NCBI GenBank assembly: GCA_035626515.1
Contig: DASPNM010000028.1
Span: 81,719 to 145,718 of the forward strand
Length of the DNA: 64,000 nucleotides
Source: DASPNM01 sp035626515
Lineage (GTDB): Bacteria; Bacteroidota; Bacteroidia; Chitinophagales; Chitinophagaceae
Direction of reading: 5' to 3'
The translations under genes were made by a program, and so were the position numbers. The notes under the pieces are model-generated. The model worked only from the letters and a program-made list of their open reading frames with translations. It did not search any database and was not told the origin of the DNA. Position 1 is the stretch's first letter. Every line of letters starts with the position of its first letter. Of the stretch, positions 33,125 through 41,755 are shown piece by piece.

Positions 33125-33871
33125 ATGGAAGCAGCGTCGAAGCCGAAGACCACGCACATCATCCCACCGAAAACACCGGTTTACCTGGAGGGGCCGAAAA
33201 GCCGCGGATACGAATTTCATTTTGCGTTCCGCGTGTTTCGGCAGTTTTTGAAGGGATTCCGTACGCTGCACTTCGTAGGACCCTGCATCACTGTCTTTGG
33301 TTCCGCGCGATACAAGGAAGACCACATTTATTATGAGAAGGCCCGCGAGCTGGGAAAGAAGATTTCGGCGCTCGGCTTCACCACAATGACCGGCGGCGGA
33401 CCGGGAATCATGGAGGCAGCGAACCGCGGGGCTTATGAAAACGGGGGAATGTCGGTCGGCTGCAACATTCAGCTTCCGTTCGAGCAAAAGCCCAATCCGT
33501 ATATGCACCGGTCAATCACCTTTGAACATTTTTTTGTAAGAAAGGTGCTCCTGGTGAAATACTCCTATGCGTTCATTATCATGCCGGGCGGGTTCGGGAC
33601 GATGGACGAGTTTTTTGAAACGCTCACGCTGGTGCAGACAAAGTCCATTACCCAGTTTCCAATTGTTCTATTTGGCAAGGAATACTACCAGCCCCTGATG
33701 GACCTGATCGAATGGATGGCAAAGAACGGCACCATCTCTCGTGAAGATCTGCGGCTGGTGCTGCTGACCGACGATACGGAAGAGGCGATTGAACACATTC
33801 GCCATTATATTCAGAAACATTACCGCGTCCGGCCACGCCGGCTTTTCTGGTGGTTTTTTGAAAAGCGCTGA
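33125..33871 (+). CDS. LOG-family (TIGR00730) nucleotide phosphoribohydrolase-like protein
   Basis: 248 residues from ATG 33125 (MEAASKPKTTHIIPPK). Rossmann-like fold with FVGPCITVFGSARYKED, GFTTMTGGGPGIMEAANRGAYE and the signature MPGGFGTMDEFFETL (PGGxGTxxE). Characterised relatives release the base from AMP or cytokinin riboside monophosphate. The longer N-terminus and C-terminal basic tail (RPRRLFWWFFEKR) are as in many Bacteroidota forms. Divergent from xth with only 35 bases between starts. Confidence 0.9.
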   Translation: MEAASKPKTTHIIPPKTPVYLEGPKSRGYEFHFAFRVFRQFLKGFRTLHFVGPCITVFGSARYKEDHIYYEKARELGKKISALGFTTMTGGGPGIMEAANRGAYENGGMSVGCNIQLPFEQKPNPYMHRSITFEHFFVRKVLLVKYSYAFIIMPGGFGTMDEFFETLTLVQTKSITQFPIVLFGKEYYQPLMDLIEWMAKNGTISREDLRLVLLTDDTEEAIEHIRHYIQKHYRVRPRRLFWWFFEKR

Positions 33872-33889
33872 GCGGTATTCCTAAATCTG
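33857..33889 (+). promoter_or_regulatory. Candidate GH97 operon promoter
   Basis: TTTG (33857-33860), 21 bases, then TAAATCTG (33882-33889), one mismatch from TAnnTTTG and only 5 bases before the ATG. The mRNA would be almost leaderless. Confidence 0.35.
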
Positions 33890-33894
33890 TGACC

Positions 33895-36030
33895 ATGCGA
33901 CCATTTTTCATTATTCTGCTGTTGATGGCATCCGGCCTCGCTGCCCATGCGAATGATTCGCTTTCGCTCGTTTCCCCTTCGGGAATTCAAAAACTTACGG
34001 TGCTCCACGACGGTACAGGCGAATTACGCTACCAGGTTTTCCATAAGGGGAAACCAATGATTTTTCCCTCGCGGCTCGGATTCCGGCTTGCCCGGCCTGC
34101 CGTAATGGTGGAAAAATTCAGCATCGAGTCCGTTCAGCGATCTTCAAAGGACGAGACCTGGAAACCTGCGTGGGGCGAAGAGAGTCTCATCCGCAACCGC
34201 TACACCCAATTGAAGCTTCGCGTTCGGGATGCGGGCGGGTCGGGGATCATCATGGAGCTTGTCTTCCGTGTTTTCGATGACGGCATTGGATTCCGCTACG
34301 AGTTTCCCCGGCAGGAGAAGCTGGATCACTTCATCATTTCTGATGAGCTCACCGAATTCGCCGTCAACGCCGATCATACCGCTTTTTGGATCCCCGGCGA
34401 TTACGACACGAACGAATTCATGTACAATACCACCCGCCTGAGCGAAGTGGACGCGGGAAGCAGCGCAATGAGCCAGGAGATTTTTGCAAAAACTTTTTTT
34501 GACCGGAATGCCGTTCAAACACCCCTGCTGATGCGTTCTGCTGACCGGCATTTCATAAGCATTCATGAGGCCGCGCTTCTGAATTACCCGGCGATGAACC
34601 TTGTGATTGATAAGTCGCGGTTTGTCCTGCAGGTCCACCTGGTGCCCGATGCGGTGGGCAACAAGGCCTACCTGCAGACACCCTTCCAGACTCCCTGGAG
34701 AACCATCCTGCTTACTGCAGATCCGCGCGAGCTTTTATCCTCGCGAATGATACTGAATTTGAACGAGCCTTCGCGCATCGCGAACACTTCGTGGATACGC
34801 CCACAGAAATACGTCGGTGTGTGGTGGGAAATGCACATCGGGAAGTCGAGCTGGGACTATGGCCTGTCCCAGGCCGGTTCCACGCTCAGCCCGCATGGGC
34901 GGCACGGAGCGAATAATGCAAATGTGAAACGGTACATCGATTTTGCGGCGCGCCACGGGTTTGACGCTGTGCTCGTGGAAGGCTGGAATACCGGATGGGA
35001 GGACTGGTTCGGGAAATGGAAGGAGGATGTCTTTGATTTTGTGACGCCCTATCCCGACTTCGACGTCAAAAGCCTTTCCGCGTACGCGCGAATCAGGAAA
35101 GTGAAGCTCATTATGCACCACGAAACTTCAGCGTCTGTAACGAATTACGAACGGTGGATGGACAGCGCTTACCGGTTCATGAAGAGATTTGGATACAATA
35201 CCGTGAAAACGGGCTATGTGGGACACATTATTCCGCGCGGCGAACATCACGACGGGCAATGGATGGTGCGGCACTATGAGCGAGTGATGAAAAAGACCGC
35301 TTCATATGGTATTATGCTCAATGCCCACGAACCTGTGCGTCCTACGGGCCTGCACCGTACTTACCCGAATTTCCTCGCCTGCGAGGCGGCGCGCGGAAAT
35401 GAATTCAATGCCTGGAGCGTCGGCAATCCGCCAGAGCATGAAACAATACTTCCGTTCACACGGCTTCTGGGCGGACCGATGGACTATACGCCCGGTATTT
35501 TCCGCATCCGGCTCAACCAGTTCGATCCGAACAAGAAAGAACAGGTGCACACGACGCTCTGTAAACAGCTCGCCCTGTACGTGACTATGTACAGTCCGTT
35601 GCAGATGGCGGCAGACCTGCCGGAAAACTATGAACGCTACCCGGATGCATTTCAATTCATCAAGGATGTGGCAGTTGACTGGAGCGAGACGCGGATCCTG
35701 GAGGCTGAGCCCGGCGATTTCCTCGTCATTGCCAGGAAAGCCAAAGGAAAGCAAAGCTGGTTCCTCGGTGCAATCAGTGACGAACAGAGAAGAACATTTA
35801 CCCTGCCGCTTACTTTTCTCGACGAGGATAAAGCCTATATCGCGACGCTTTACCGGGACTCAGAACAGGCACACTGGCAAAAAAACCCCGAGGCTTACGT
35901 GATCGGGAAATTTCTTGTGGACAGCAGAGCACGGCTTCGCCTTACGCTCGCCGAGGGCGGCGGAGCGGCCGTGAGCTTTTCCCCGGCATCCCCTGCACAA
36001 TTAAAGACAATAAATCGATACCGATGGTAA
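33895..36030 (+). CDS. SusB-like GH97 inverting alpha-glucosidase
   Basis: 711 residues from ATG 33895. Signal peptide about 1-20 (LLMASGLAAHA). N-terminal beta-sandwich about 25-290 (GELRYQVFHKGKPMI, PSRLGFRL), barrel about 295-580 and C-terminal domain. The catalytic motifs agree closely with B. thetaiotaomicron SusB: E410 in HHETSAS, E479 in NAHEPVRPTG and E503 in GNEF. The spacing (69 and 24) equals that of SusB E439, E508 and E532, so an inverting alpha-glucosidase is expected, not the retaining alpha-galactosidase subtype. It acts in the periplasm on malto-oligosaccharides. Its 3' end overlaps the SemiSWEET gene by 7 bases. Confidence 0.95.
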   Translation: MRPFFIILLLMASGLAAHANDSLSLVSPSGIQKLTVLHDGTGELRYQVFHKGKPMIFPSRLGFRLARPAVMVEKFSIESVQRSSKDETWKPAWGEESLIRNRYTQLKLRVRDAGGSGIIMELVFRVFDDGIGFRYEFPRQEKLDHFIISDELTEFAVNADHTAFWIPGDYDTNEFMYNTTRLSEVDAGSSAMSQEIFAKTFFDRNAVQTPLLMRSADRHFISIHEAALLNYPAMNLVIDKSRFVLQVHLVPDAVGNKAYLQTPFQTPWRTILLTADPRELLSSRMILNLNEPSRIANTSWIRPQKYVGVWWEMHIGKSSWDYGLSQAGSTLSPHGRHGANNANVKRYIDFAARHGFDAVLVEGWNTGWEDWFGKWKEDVFDFVTPYPDFDVKSLSAYARIRKVKLIMHHETSASVTNYERWMDSAYRFMKRFGYNTVKTGYVGHIIPRGEHHDGQWMVRHYERVMKKTASYGIMLNAHEPVRPTGLHRTYPNFLACEAARGNEFNAWSVGNPPEHETILPFTRLLGGPMDYTPGIFRIRLNQFDPNKKEQVHTTLCKQLALYVTMYSPLQMAADLPENYERYPDAFQFIKDVAVDWSETRILEAEPGDFLVIARKAKGKQSWFLGAISDEQRRTFTLPLTFLDEDKAYIATLYRDSEQAHWQKNPEAYVIGKFLVDSRARLRLTLAEGGGAAVSFSPASPAQLKTINRYRW

Positions 36031-36281
36031 ACTTTACCGATGCGCTGGGGTATGCGACCGGCGCGCTGACCTGTGTGACCTTCCTGCCGCAGGTGATCAA
36101 AACCTGGCGCGAGAAGTCCGCGCGCGACATCTCGCTGCTGATGTTTATCATTGCTGCGGTTAACGAAGTCATGTGGATTGCCTATGGTGGGCTTATCAAC
36201 AACTGGGTGCTCATTCTCACCAATGTGGTTATGCTCGTCATGTCGGTGATGATGATTGTTTTCAAGTTCCGATACAAATGA
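36024..36281 (+). CDS. SemiSWEET (PQ-loop) sugar transporter
   Basis: 85 residues with three membrane helices (about 5-22, 36-56, 62-80). PQ-loop motif FLPQVIKTWREKSARDIS and the second-helix signature MFIIAAVNEVMWIAYGGLINNWVLI is spread over residues 40-64. SemiSWEETs work as dimers moving small sugars down their gradient through the inner membrane. It starts 7 bases before the GH97 stop and ends in an ATGA overlap with the HAD gene, so all three are probably translated together. Confidence 0.93.
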   Translation: MVNFTDALGYATGALTCVTFLPQVIKTWREKSARDISLLMFIIAAVNEVMWIAYGGLINNWVLILTNVVMLVMSVMMIVFKFRYK

Positions 36282-36892
36282 GTCTGGAAATACGCGCAGT
36301 CGTTTTCGATTTGGGGGGAGTGCTGATCGACTGGAACCCGCGCTACGTTTACAGGCAGATTTTTCCTACGGAAGAAGAAGTAGAATGGTTCCTTGAGAAC
36401 ATTACCACGCTGGCCTGGAACGAACAGCAGGATGCCGGCTATCCCATCGCGCAGGCTACGGAGGAACTGGTCGCCCGCCATCCCGAATGGGAATCGCAGA
36501 TCCGTGCGTACTATGAACGCTGGAAAGAAATGCTCGCGGATCCGATCGCAGGTTCGGTGGAGCTTTTTCGGAAACTGAAAGAAAACTCCCGACTGAAATT
36601 CTATGCGCTCACTAACTGGAGTGCTGAGCTGTTCCCGTATGCGCTGGAAAATTTTTATTTTTTGCAATGGTTCGACGGCATTGTGGTAAGCGGCGAAGAG
36701 AAAATGCGCAAGCCGCAGCCCGAGATTTTCCGGCTGTTGCTCGAACGCTATGGACTCCAGGCCGGCGACACGTTATTCGTTGACGACAACCTCCGCAACG
36801 TGAAAGCCGCGGAGGCCATTGGGCTGCCGGCCCTTCATTTTAGTTCGCCGCAAACACTGGAGAAAGATTTCAGGCGACTGGGCTTGCTCTGA
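36278..36892 (+). CDS. HAD-family hydrolase
   Basis: 204 residues from ATG 36278 (MSLEIRAVVFDLGGVLIDWN). HAD motifs: nucleophile DLGGVL (DxGGV form), motif II YALTNWS, motif III KMRKPQPEIF, and motif IV LFVDDNLRNVKAAEAIGL. Subfamily I, with helical cap about 20-80. Relatives dephosphorylate sugar or nucleotide phosphates (YihX/alpha-glucose-1-phosphatase-like). The 4-base ATGA overlap with SemiSWEET suggests a role in handling sugar phosphates. Confidence 0.9.
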   Translation: MSLEIRAVVFDLGGVLIDWNPRYVYRQIFPTEEEVEWFLENITTLAWNEQQDAGYPIAQATEELVARHPEWESQIRAYYERWKEMLADPIAGSVELFRKLKENSRLKFYALTNWSAELFPYALENFYFLQWFDGIVVSGEEKMRKPQPEIFRLLLERYGLQAGDTLFVDDNLRNVKAAEAIGLPALHFSSPQTLEKDFRRLGLL

Positions 36893-36931
36893 GTTGAAAG
36901 GATTTATTATCTTCAGCTAAAACCGTGTTTT

Positions 36932-37861
36932 ATGAGAAGAATATTATTTTTTACAACGGCGATTCTTCTTGTCTCTACCGCGTTTGCGCAATTCGAAGGT
37001 ATTGCGGACAAACTTGTAAAAGGCAAGGATCCCCTCCAGATCCGGAAACCACCGATCACCACAAGCCTTGAGGATGCAAAATGGGAAGATGCGAGCAAGG
37101 ACCGGTTTGTACCTGCCGAGAAAGAGCAAAGCCTTCTCGTCTTGCAGCGAAGTGCCAACGGCGGTTTCATTTTGCAGCCGGGATATTACAGCATGCAGAC
37201 ACAGAGTTACTGCCTGAAGGCGGGAACGCACGGACCCGGAGGCGGCGACGGCTATCTCTACGCGCCCCCGATGGGGCCAATGGACGATATTGTCACCGCG
37301 GTCCTGCGCAATTCGGTAAACAAACCGGAAGTCCATCAGCACGATGTTCAGGTTTTGCTCTGGTCCATCATTGCCCGTGCGAAGTACGAGAACCTTGACA
37401 ACAAGATCAAACTGGTCGCGGCTCAGCTCCTGACGGCGAAGCAACTTGCTTCGATGAACCGTACCGGCCTGGACATTCTCCCGGCATCGGTACAGCAAAA
37501 GGCGATTGACGAAGCACCCGGCCCCATCCGGACCATACTGCAGGCAGAGGCGCAATTGCGCCAGATGCTGACCACTCCGGGCACTTCGTTTGCGGAAATG
37601 GAACGGGTGGCCGTGCTGAGCGGAGCGGCGCCGCTCGGGGAAGGGTCACGGGAAGTTCCCAGCGGCAGATGGTCGCTTCACCCGGACGGATATTATGTTC
37701 GATATCTTCCGTCAGGCTACTCTTCTACCCGGGTTGAGATCTGGGTGCCGCAGGGATCACCGGCGGTTGGAAAGGAATACGACCCCGCTACGCACATCGC
37801 GGTGCCGGGAAATACCGCCAGGCAGCGCCTGATCCAGTCGGGACGCCCGCAAAAAGACTGA
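36932..37861 (+). CDS. Secreted protein of unknown function
   Basis: 309 residues. Signal peptide about 1-19 (LLVSTAFAQ). Middle part: GYYSMQTQSYCLKAGTHGPGG followed by GDGYLYAPPMGP, DIVTAVLRNSVNKPEVHQHDVQ and VLLWSIIARAKYE, looking like a conserved family but not one recognised. C-terminal part has Gly/Pro-rich segments (GEGSREVPSGRWSLHPDGYYVRYLPSGYS). A TATCTTCA box (36908-36915) lies 16 bases before the ATG. Its stop abuts the convergent methionine-synthase stop (TGATCA). Confidence 0.7.
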   Translation: MRRILFFTTAILLVSTAFAQFEGIADKLVKGKDPLQIRKPPITTSLEDAKWEDASKDRFVPAEKEQSLLVLQRSANGGFILQPGYYSMQTQSYCLKAGTHGPGGGDGYLYAPPMGPMDDIVTAVLRNSVNKPEVHQHDVQVLLWSIIARAKYENLDNKIKLVAAQLLTAKQLASMNRTGLDILPASVQQKAIDEAPGPIRTILQAEAQLRQMLTTPGTSFAEMERVAVLSGAAPLGEGSREVPSGRWSLHPDGYYVRYLPSGYSSTRVEIWVPQGSPAVGKEYDPATHIAVPGNTARQRLIQSGRPQKD

Positions 37862-40567
37862 TCATTCGAGGACGGGCCTGAGCCATCGTTCCGCTTCGGA
37901 AATGCTCAGGCCTTTTCTTTTCGCATAATCTTCAAGCTGATCCCTGCCGATCTTTCCCAGCCCGAAATAATGGCTCTGGGGATGCGCAATGTACCAGCCG
38001 CAAACAGAAGCGGGCGGATTCATGGCGAGGCTTTCGGTGAGCTCGATGCCGATATTATTTTGAACATCGAGAAGCTCGAACAGCTTAATCTTTTCGGTAT
38101 GATCCGGACACGCGGGATACCCCGGTGCCGGGCGAATGCCCCGGTAGTGCTCGCGAATAAGCTGCTCGTTAGTAAGGTTTTCATCGGGTGCATATCCCCA
38201 GTACCGCTTTCGCACCTGCTCGTGCAGGCATTCGGCGAATGCCTCGACGAAACGGTCGGCGAGGATTTGTACCATGATCTTGTTGTACTCGTCGTGCTCC
38301 GCCGCAAATTTTTGTGTCCAGCGTGAAGCGCCTTCAATCGTTACCGCAAATGCACCCATATAATCACCGGCCTGGTTCCCAGCGACTCCATTGTTTGCAG
38401 CCACGGTAGCCGGACGAACAAAATCGGCGAGTGAAAAATTGGGCTGACCTACCGCTTTTCGAAGCTGTTGCCGGAGAAACTCCAGCTTCACCTCACCTTT
38501 TCCGGAATAAACAGTCACGGTGTCGGTGTTGTTGCTTGCAGCCGGCCAAAAGCCGATCACACCCAGGGCACGAAACCATTTTTCGGCAACAATTTGCTGC
38601 ATCAGCTTCTGCGCGTCATTGAACAGGCGCCTCGCCTCCGAGCCAAAGATGCGGTCCTCGAGCACATCGGGATATTTACCCGGCATTTCCCAGGCGATGA
38701 AGAACGGTCCCCAGTCAAGGTATTTTGCAATGGTCGCGAGGTCGAAATCACGGAATACCGTAACCCCCGGGTTTGCGGGTTTCACGGGCTGGTATTTTTT
38801 CCAGTCGATGTATTCTTTCGTAACCACAGCCTCCGAATAAGGGATCAGCGTTTTCGTTTTGCTTTTGTTCAGGAACTGGCGGCGCAGCGCTTCGTATTCT
38901 CCGGCTGTTTCCTGCAGAAAAATTTTTCGCTGCTGCCGGTTAAGCAGGCTGGTTACGGCCGTCACGCTTCGCGATGCGTCGAGCACGTGCACGACGCCGT
39001 TTTCGTATTCCGGCTCAATCTTTACCGCCGTGTGCATGCGCGACGTGGTGGCGCCACCGATCAGCAAAGGCTGTGTCATCTGCCGGCGCTTCATTTCGTG
39101 GGCTACGTGCACCATTTCGTCCAGTGAGGGAGTAATAAGTCCGCTCAGGCCGATGATGTCCGCCTTTTCCTTTTCTGCGGTATCCAGGATTTTTTCGGCC
39201 GGCACCATCACACCCAGGTCGATGATGTCGTAGCCGTTGCAGCCAAGCACCACGCCCACAATGTTCTTCCCGATGTCGTGCACGTCGCCTTTTACGGTAG
39301 CCAACAACACTTTTCCGGCTCCTTCCGGTCTGGCCCCCTTCGATGCCTGGATGTAGGGCTCCAGGTAAGCCACACTCTTTTTCATGACGCGGGCGCTCTT
39401 CACCACCTGCGGAAGGAACATTTTCCCCGACGCAAAAAGATCGCCCACCACGTTCATCCCGGCCATCAAAGGACCTTCGATCACGTCCAGCGGTTTTGAA
39501 TATTTTTGCCGCGCTTCTTCGGTATCCGATTCGATGTAATCGGTGATACCGTTCACCAGCGCGTGCTTCAGTCGTTCTTCCACGGGGGCATTCCTCCACG
39601 CCGTGTCTTTCACCTCGGCCCGACCTGCACTCTTTACCGTGGCGGCAAAGCCGATGAGCCGCTCGGTGGCCTGGTTCTGTTCGTTGTTCCTATTCAGGAT
39701 CACGTCTTCACAGAGTTCGCGCAATTCGGGATCAATCTCATCGTATACAACAAGCTGGCCCGCGTTCACGATGCCCATGTCCATTCCCGCGCGGATGGCG
39801 TGATAAAGAAAGACGGAATGCATGGCTTCGCGCACCGCGTCGTTCCCGCGAAAAGAAAAAGACAGATTGCTCACCCCGCCGCTCACCTTTACCAGCGGCA
39901 TTTTCCGCTTGATGATCCGCGTCGCTTCGATGAAGTCCACCGCATAATTGTTGTGTTCCTCGAGGCCGGTGGCCACTGCAAAGATGTTCGGATCGAAGAT
40001 GATGTCTTCAGGAGCGTAGCCCACTTCGCCGGTGAGAATTTCATAAGCGCGTTCGCAAACTGCGACCTTCCGCTGGAGGGTGTCCGCCTGCCCCTGTTCG
40101 TCAAAAGCCATCACTACCACCGCCGCGCCGTACGCCTGGCAGATGAATGCCTGTTCGCGAAATTTGTCGGACCCTTCCTTCAGGGAAATAGAATTCACAA
40201 TACATTTTCCCTGCACACATTTCAATCCCGCCTCGATCACCTCGAAGCGTGAGCTGTCGATCATGATCGGGATCTTCGCAATGTCCGGTTCACTCTGGAG
40301 CAGGTTTAGAAACTTTGTCATCGCCTGTACGCCATCCAGCAGGGCATCGTCCATGTTTACGTCGAGGACCTGCGCCCCACTCTCCACCTGCTGCCGCGCC
40401 ACGCCCAGAGCTTCTTCGTATTTGTTTTCGCGGATGAGCCGCGCAAAGCGTCGCGAACCGGTAACGTTCGTGCGTTCCCCGATATTGATAAAATTACTGT
40501 CGGGACGTACCACAAGCGGCTCCAGCCCTGCCAGCCGCAGGTAAGGTTTGATCTCGGTGCTCGTCAT
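37862..40567 (-). CDS. metH: Cobalamin-dependent methionine synthase, large part (pterin, B12 and AdoMet domains)
   Basis: 901 residues, corresponding to E. coli MetH after the homocysteine domain. Order: pterin-binding domain (about 20-300, FINIGERTNVTGSRRFARLI, VLDVNMDDALLDG), cap and B12-binding domain with the axial histidine H430 in DVHDIGKNIVG and LGCNGYDIIDLGVMVP, GGATTSRMHTAVKI, then the AdoMet activation domain (about 580-901, ending with GWYIAHPQSHYFGLGKIGRDQ). Methylates homocysteine using 5-methyl-THF together with the protein from 40564-41592, whose gene overlaps it by 4 bases. The reading frame is intact. Confidence 0.96.
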   Translation of the reverse strand: MTSTEIKPYLRLAGLEPLVVRPDSNFINIGERTNVTGSRRFARLIRENKYEEALGVARQQVESGAQVLDVNMDDALLDGVQAMTKFLNLLQSEPDIAKIPIMIDSSRFEVIEAGLKCVQGKCIVNSISLKEGSDKFREQAFICQAYGAAVVVMAFDEQGQADTLQRKVAVCERAYEILTGEVGYAPEDIIFDPNIFAVATGLEEHNNYAVDFIEATRIIKRKMPLVKVSGGVSNLSFSFRGNDAVREAMHSVFLYHAIRAGMDMGIVNAGQLVVYDEIDPELRELCEDVILNRNNEQNQATERLIGFAATVKSAGRAEVKDTAWRNAPVEERLKHALVNGITDYIESDTEEARQKYSKPLDVIEGPLMAGMNVVGDLFASGKMFLPQVVKSARVMKKSVAYLEPYIQASKGARPEGAGKVLLATVKGDVHDIGKNIVGVVLGCNGYDIIDLGVMVPAEKILDTAEKEKADIIGLSGLITPSLDEMVHVAHEMKRRQMTQPLLIGGATTSRMHTAVKIEPEYENGVVHVLDASRSVTAVTSLLNRQQRKIFLQETAGEYEALRRQFLNKSKTKTLIPYSEAVVTKEYIDWKKYQPVKPANPGVTVFRDFDLATIAKYLDWGPFFIAWEMPGKYPDVLEDRIFGSEARRLFNDAQKLMQQIVAEKWFRALGVIGFWPAASNNTDTVTVYSGKGEVKLEFLRQQLRKAVGQPNFSLADFVRPATVAANNGVAGNQAGDYMGAFAVTIEGASRWTQKFAAEHDEYNKIMVQILADRFVEAFAECLHEQVRKRYWGYAPDENLTNEQLIREHYRGIRPAPGYPACPDHTEKIKLFELLDVQNNIGIELTESLAMNPPASVCGWYIAHPQSHYFGLGKIGRDQLEDYAKRKGLSISEAERWLRPVLE

Positions 40568-41592
40568 GCTTCAGCTAAAACGGTTTCAGGTACAGGCAGC
40601 GGGCGCGGAGAAAGATTGCGCACCTGCGCAGCGATCTCGCGGATGTGATCGGGCGTGGTGCCGCAGCAGCCCCCGACGATATTCACCAGTCCCTCGCGCG
40701 CCCAGTCCGAAATAAAATGGGCGGTTTGTTCGGGTTGCTCGTCGTACTCCCCCATGGTGTTGGGAAGGCCGGCGTTGGGATAGGCGGAAATATAGCAGCT
40801 CGCCAGTCGCGCGAGTTCTTCGATGTGCGGTCGCATTTCCTTTGCGCCGAGTGCGCAATTCAGCCCGATGGTGAGCGGGCGCGCGTGCATGACCGAAGTG
40901 TAGAACGCCTCAACCGTCTGTCCGCTGAGAGTGCGGCCGCTGGCGTCGGTAATGGTGCCGCTGATCATCAGCGGAACTTGAACCGCATGCTCGCGGAAAT
41001 ATTTTTTCGCCGCGTAGATCGCTGCCTTGGCATTAAGGGTGTCGAAAATGGTTTCAATCAACAGCAGGTCCACCCCGCCTTCGATCAGTCCGCTTACCTG
41101 TTCGTAATAGGCGTTCGCCGCCTCGTCGAAGCTGAGGGCGCGGAAGCCCGGGTTGTTTACGTCGGGAGAAATGGAAAGCGTTTTGTTCATCGGGCCAATG
41201 GCGCCCGCCACGAACAGTGCGTCGCGACCATGACCTTGCGCAGAAGCAAGAAACTCTTTCACCGCATCGCGCGCGATGCGGGCCGCCGACAGGTTGACCT
41301 CGTACGCGAGCTCCTGCATTCCATAGTCCGCCAGAGAGACCGCCTGCGCGTTGAACGTATTTGTTTCGATGATGTCGGCGCCAGCCTCCAGGTACTGGAG
41401 GTGAATTTCTTTGATTACATCCGGTCGTGTCAGGCAAAGCAGATCGTTGTTGCCTTTCAGGTCGGAGGGCCAGTCACGAAATCGATCGCCGCGGTAATCG
41501 GCTTCGCCGAGCCGGTAGCGCTGGATCATCGTTCCCATCGCTCCATCGATGATCAGAATGCGCTCTTTCAAACAATCCTGAATTGTCTTCAT
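40564..41592 (-). CDS. metH: Methionine synthase, homocysteine-binding part
   Basis: 342 residues from ATG 41592 (MKTIQDCLKERILIIDGAMG). Zinc-dependent homocysteine methyltransferase barrel: DGAMGTMIQRYRL, NDLLCLTRPDVIKEIHLQYL, ADIIETNTFNAQAVSL, PLMISGTITDASGRTLSGQT, zinc ligands in GLNCALGA and VGGCCGTTPDHI. It covers exactly the first domain of MetH; the second gene carries the rest. The split is clean with an ATGA overlap, so it is a two-subunit enzyme, not a frameshifted gene. A TTTG-N19-TACCTTTG promoter lies 132-162 bases upstream. Confidence 0.95.
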   Translation of the reverse strand: MKTIQDCLKERILIIDGAMGTMIQRYRLGEADYRGDRFRDWPSDLKGNNDLLCLTRPDVIKEIHLQYLEAGADIIETNTFNAQAVSLADYGMQELAYEVNLSAARIARDAVKEFLASAQGHGRDALFVAGAIGPMNKTLSISPDVNNPGFRALSFDEAANAYYEQVSGLIEGGVDLLLIETIFDTLNAKAAIYAAKKYFREHAVQVPLMISGTITDASGRTLSGQTVEAFYTSVMHARPLTIGLNCALGAKEMRPHIEELARLASCYISAYPNAGLPNTMGEYDEQPEQTAHFISDWAREGLVNIVGGCCGTTPDHIREIAAQVRNLSPRPLPVPETVLAEA

Positions 41593-41674
41593 GCCGTTTG
41601 ATTTGCGAACTAGTAAACGATGGGGAAACTTCGGGAGAGGTTCCTGGACGTTTATTAGTTCCGTTTGTTGTTTT

Positions 41675-41689
41675 ACCGGCTGCGCCGGT
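41675..41689 (-). promoter_or_regulatory. Hairpin in the metH leader
   Basis: ACCGGC and GCCGGT pair around a 3-base loop inside the roughly 125-base metH leader. Flanking segments TTTGTT and AACAAA can extend it on the minus strand. It may be a regulatory leader; no known riboswitch motif was recognised. Confidence 0.3.
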
Positions 41690-41723
41690 TCAGGCCGAAC
41701 AATAAACAAATCCGCCTGTGCCG

Positions 41724-41754
41724 CAAAGGTAAACGCTAATCGCTAAACCTCAAA
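41724..41754 (-). promoter_or_regulatory. Promoter of the split metH operon
   Basis: On the minus strand TTTG (41751-41754), 19 bases, then TACCTTTG (41724-41731). This is an exact match to the Bacteroidota consensus TTTG-N19-TAnnTTTG, and the -33 box lies just after the recR stop. Confidence 0.75.
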
Positions 41755-41755
41755 G

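Noticed and set aside
40564..40567. metH as a frameshifted pseudogene
   Set aside because: Both parts have complete domains, a clean domain border and a normal ATGA overlap.
41593..41717. SAM-I, SAM-II or cobalamin riboswitch before metH
   Set aside because: None of the conserved core sequences of these classes could be found; only simple hairpins are visible.
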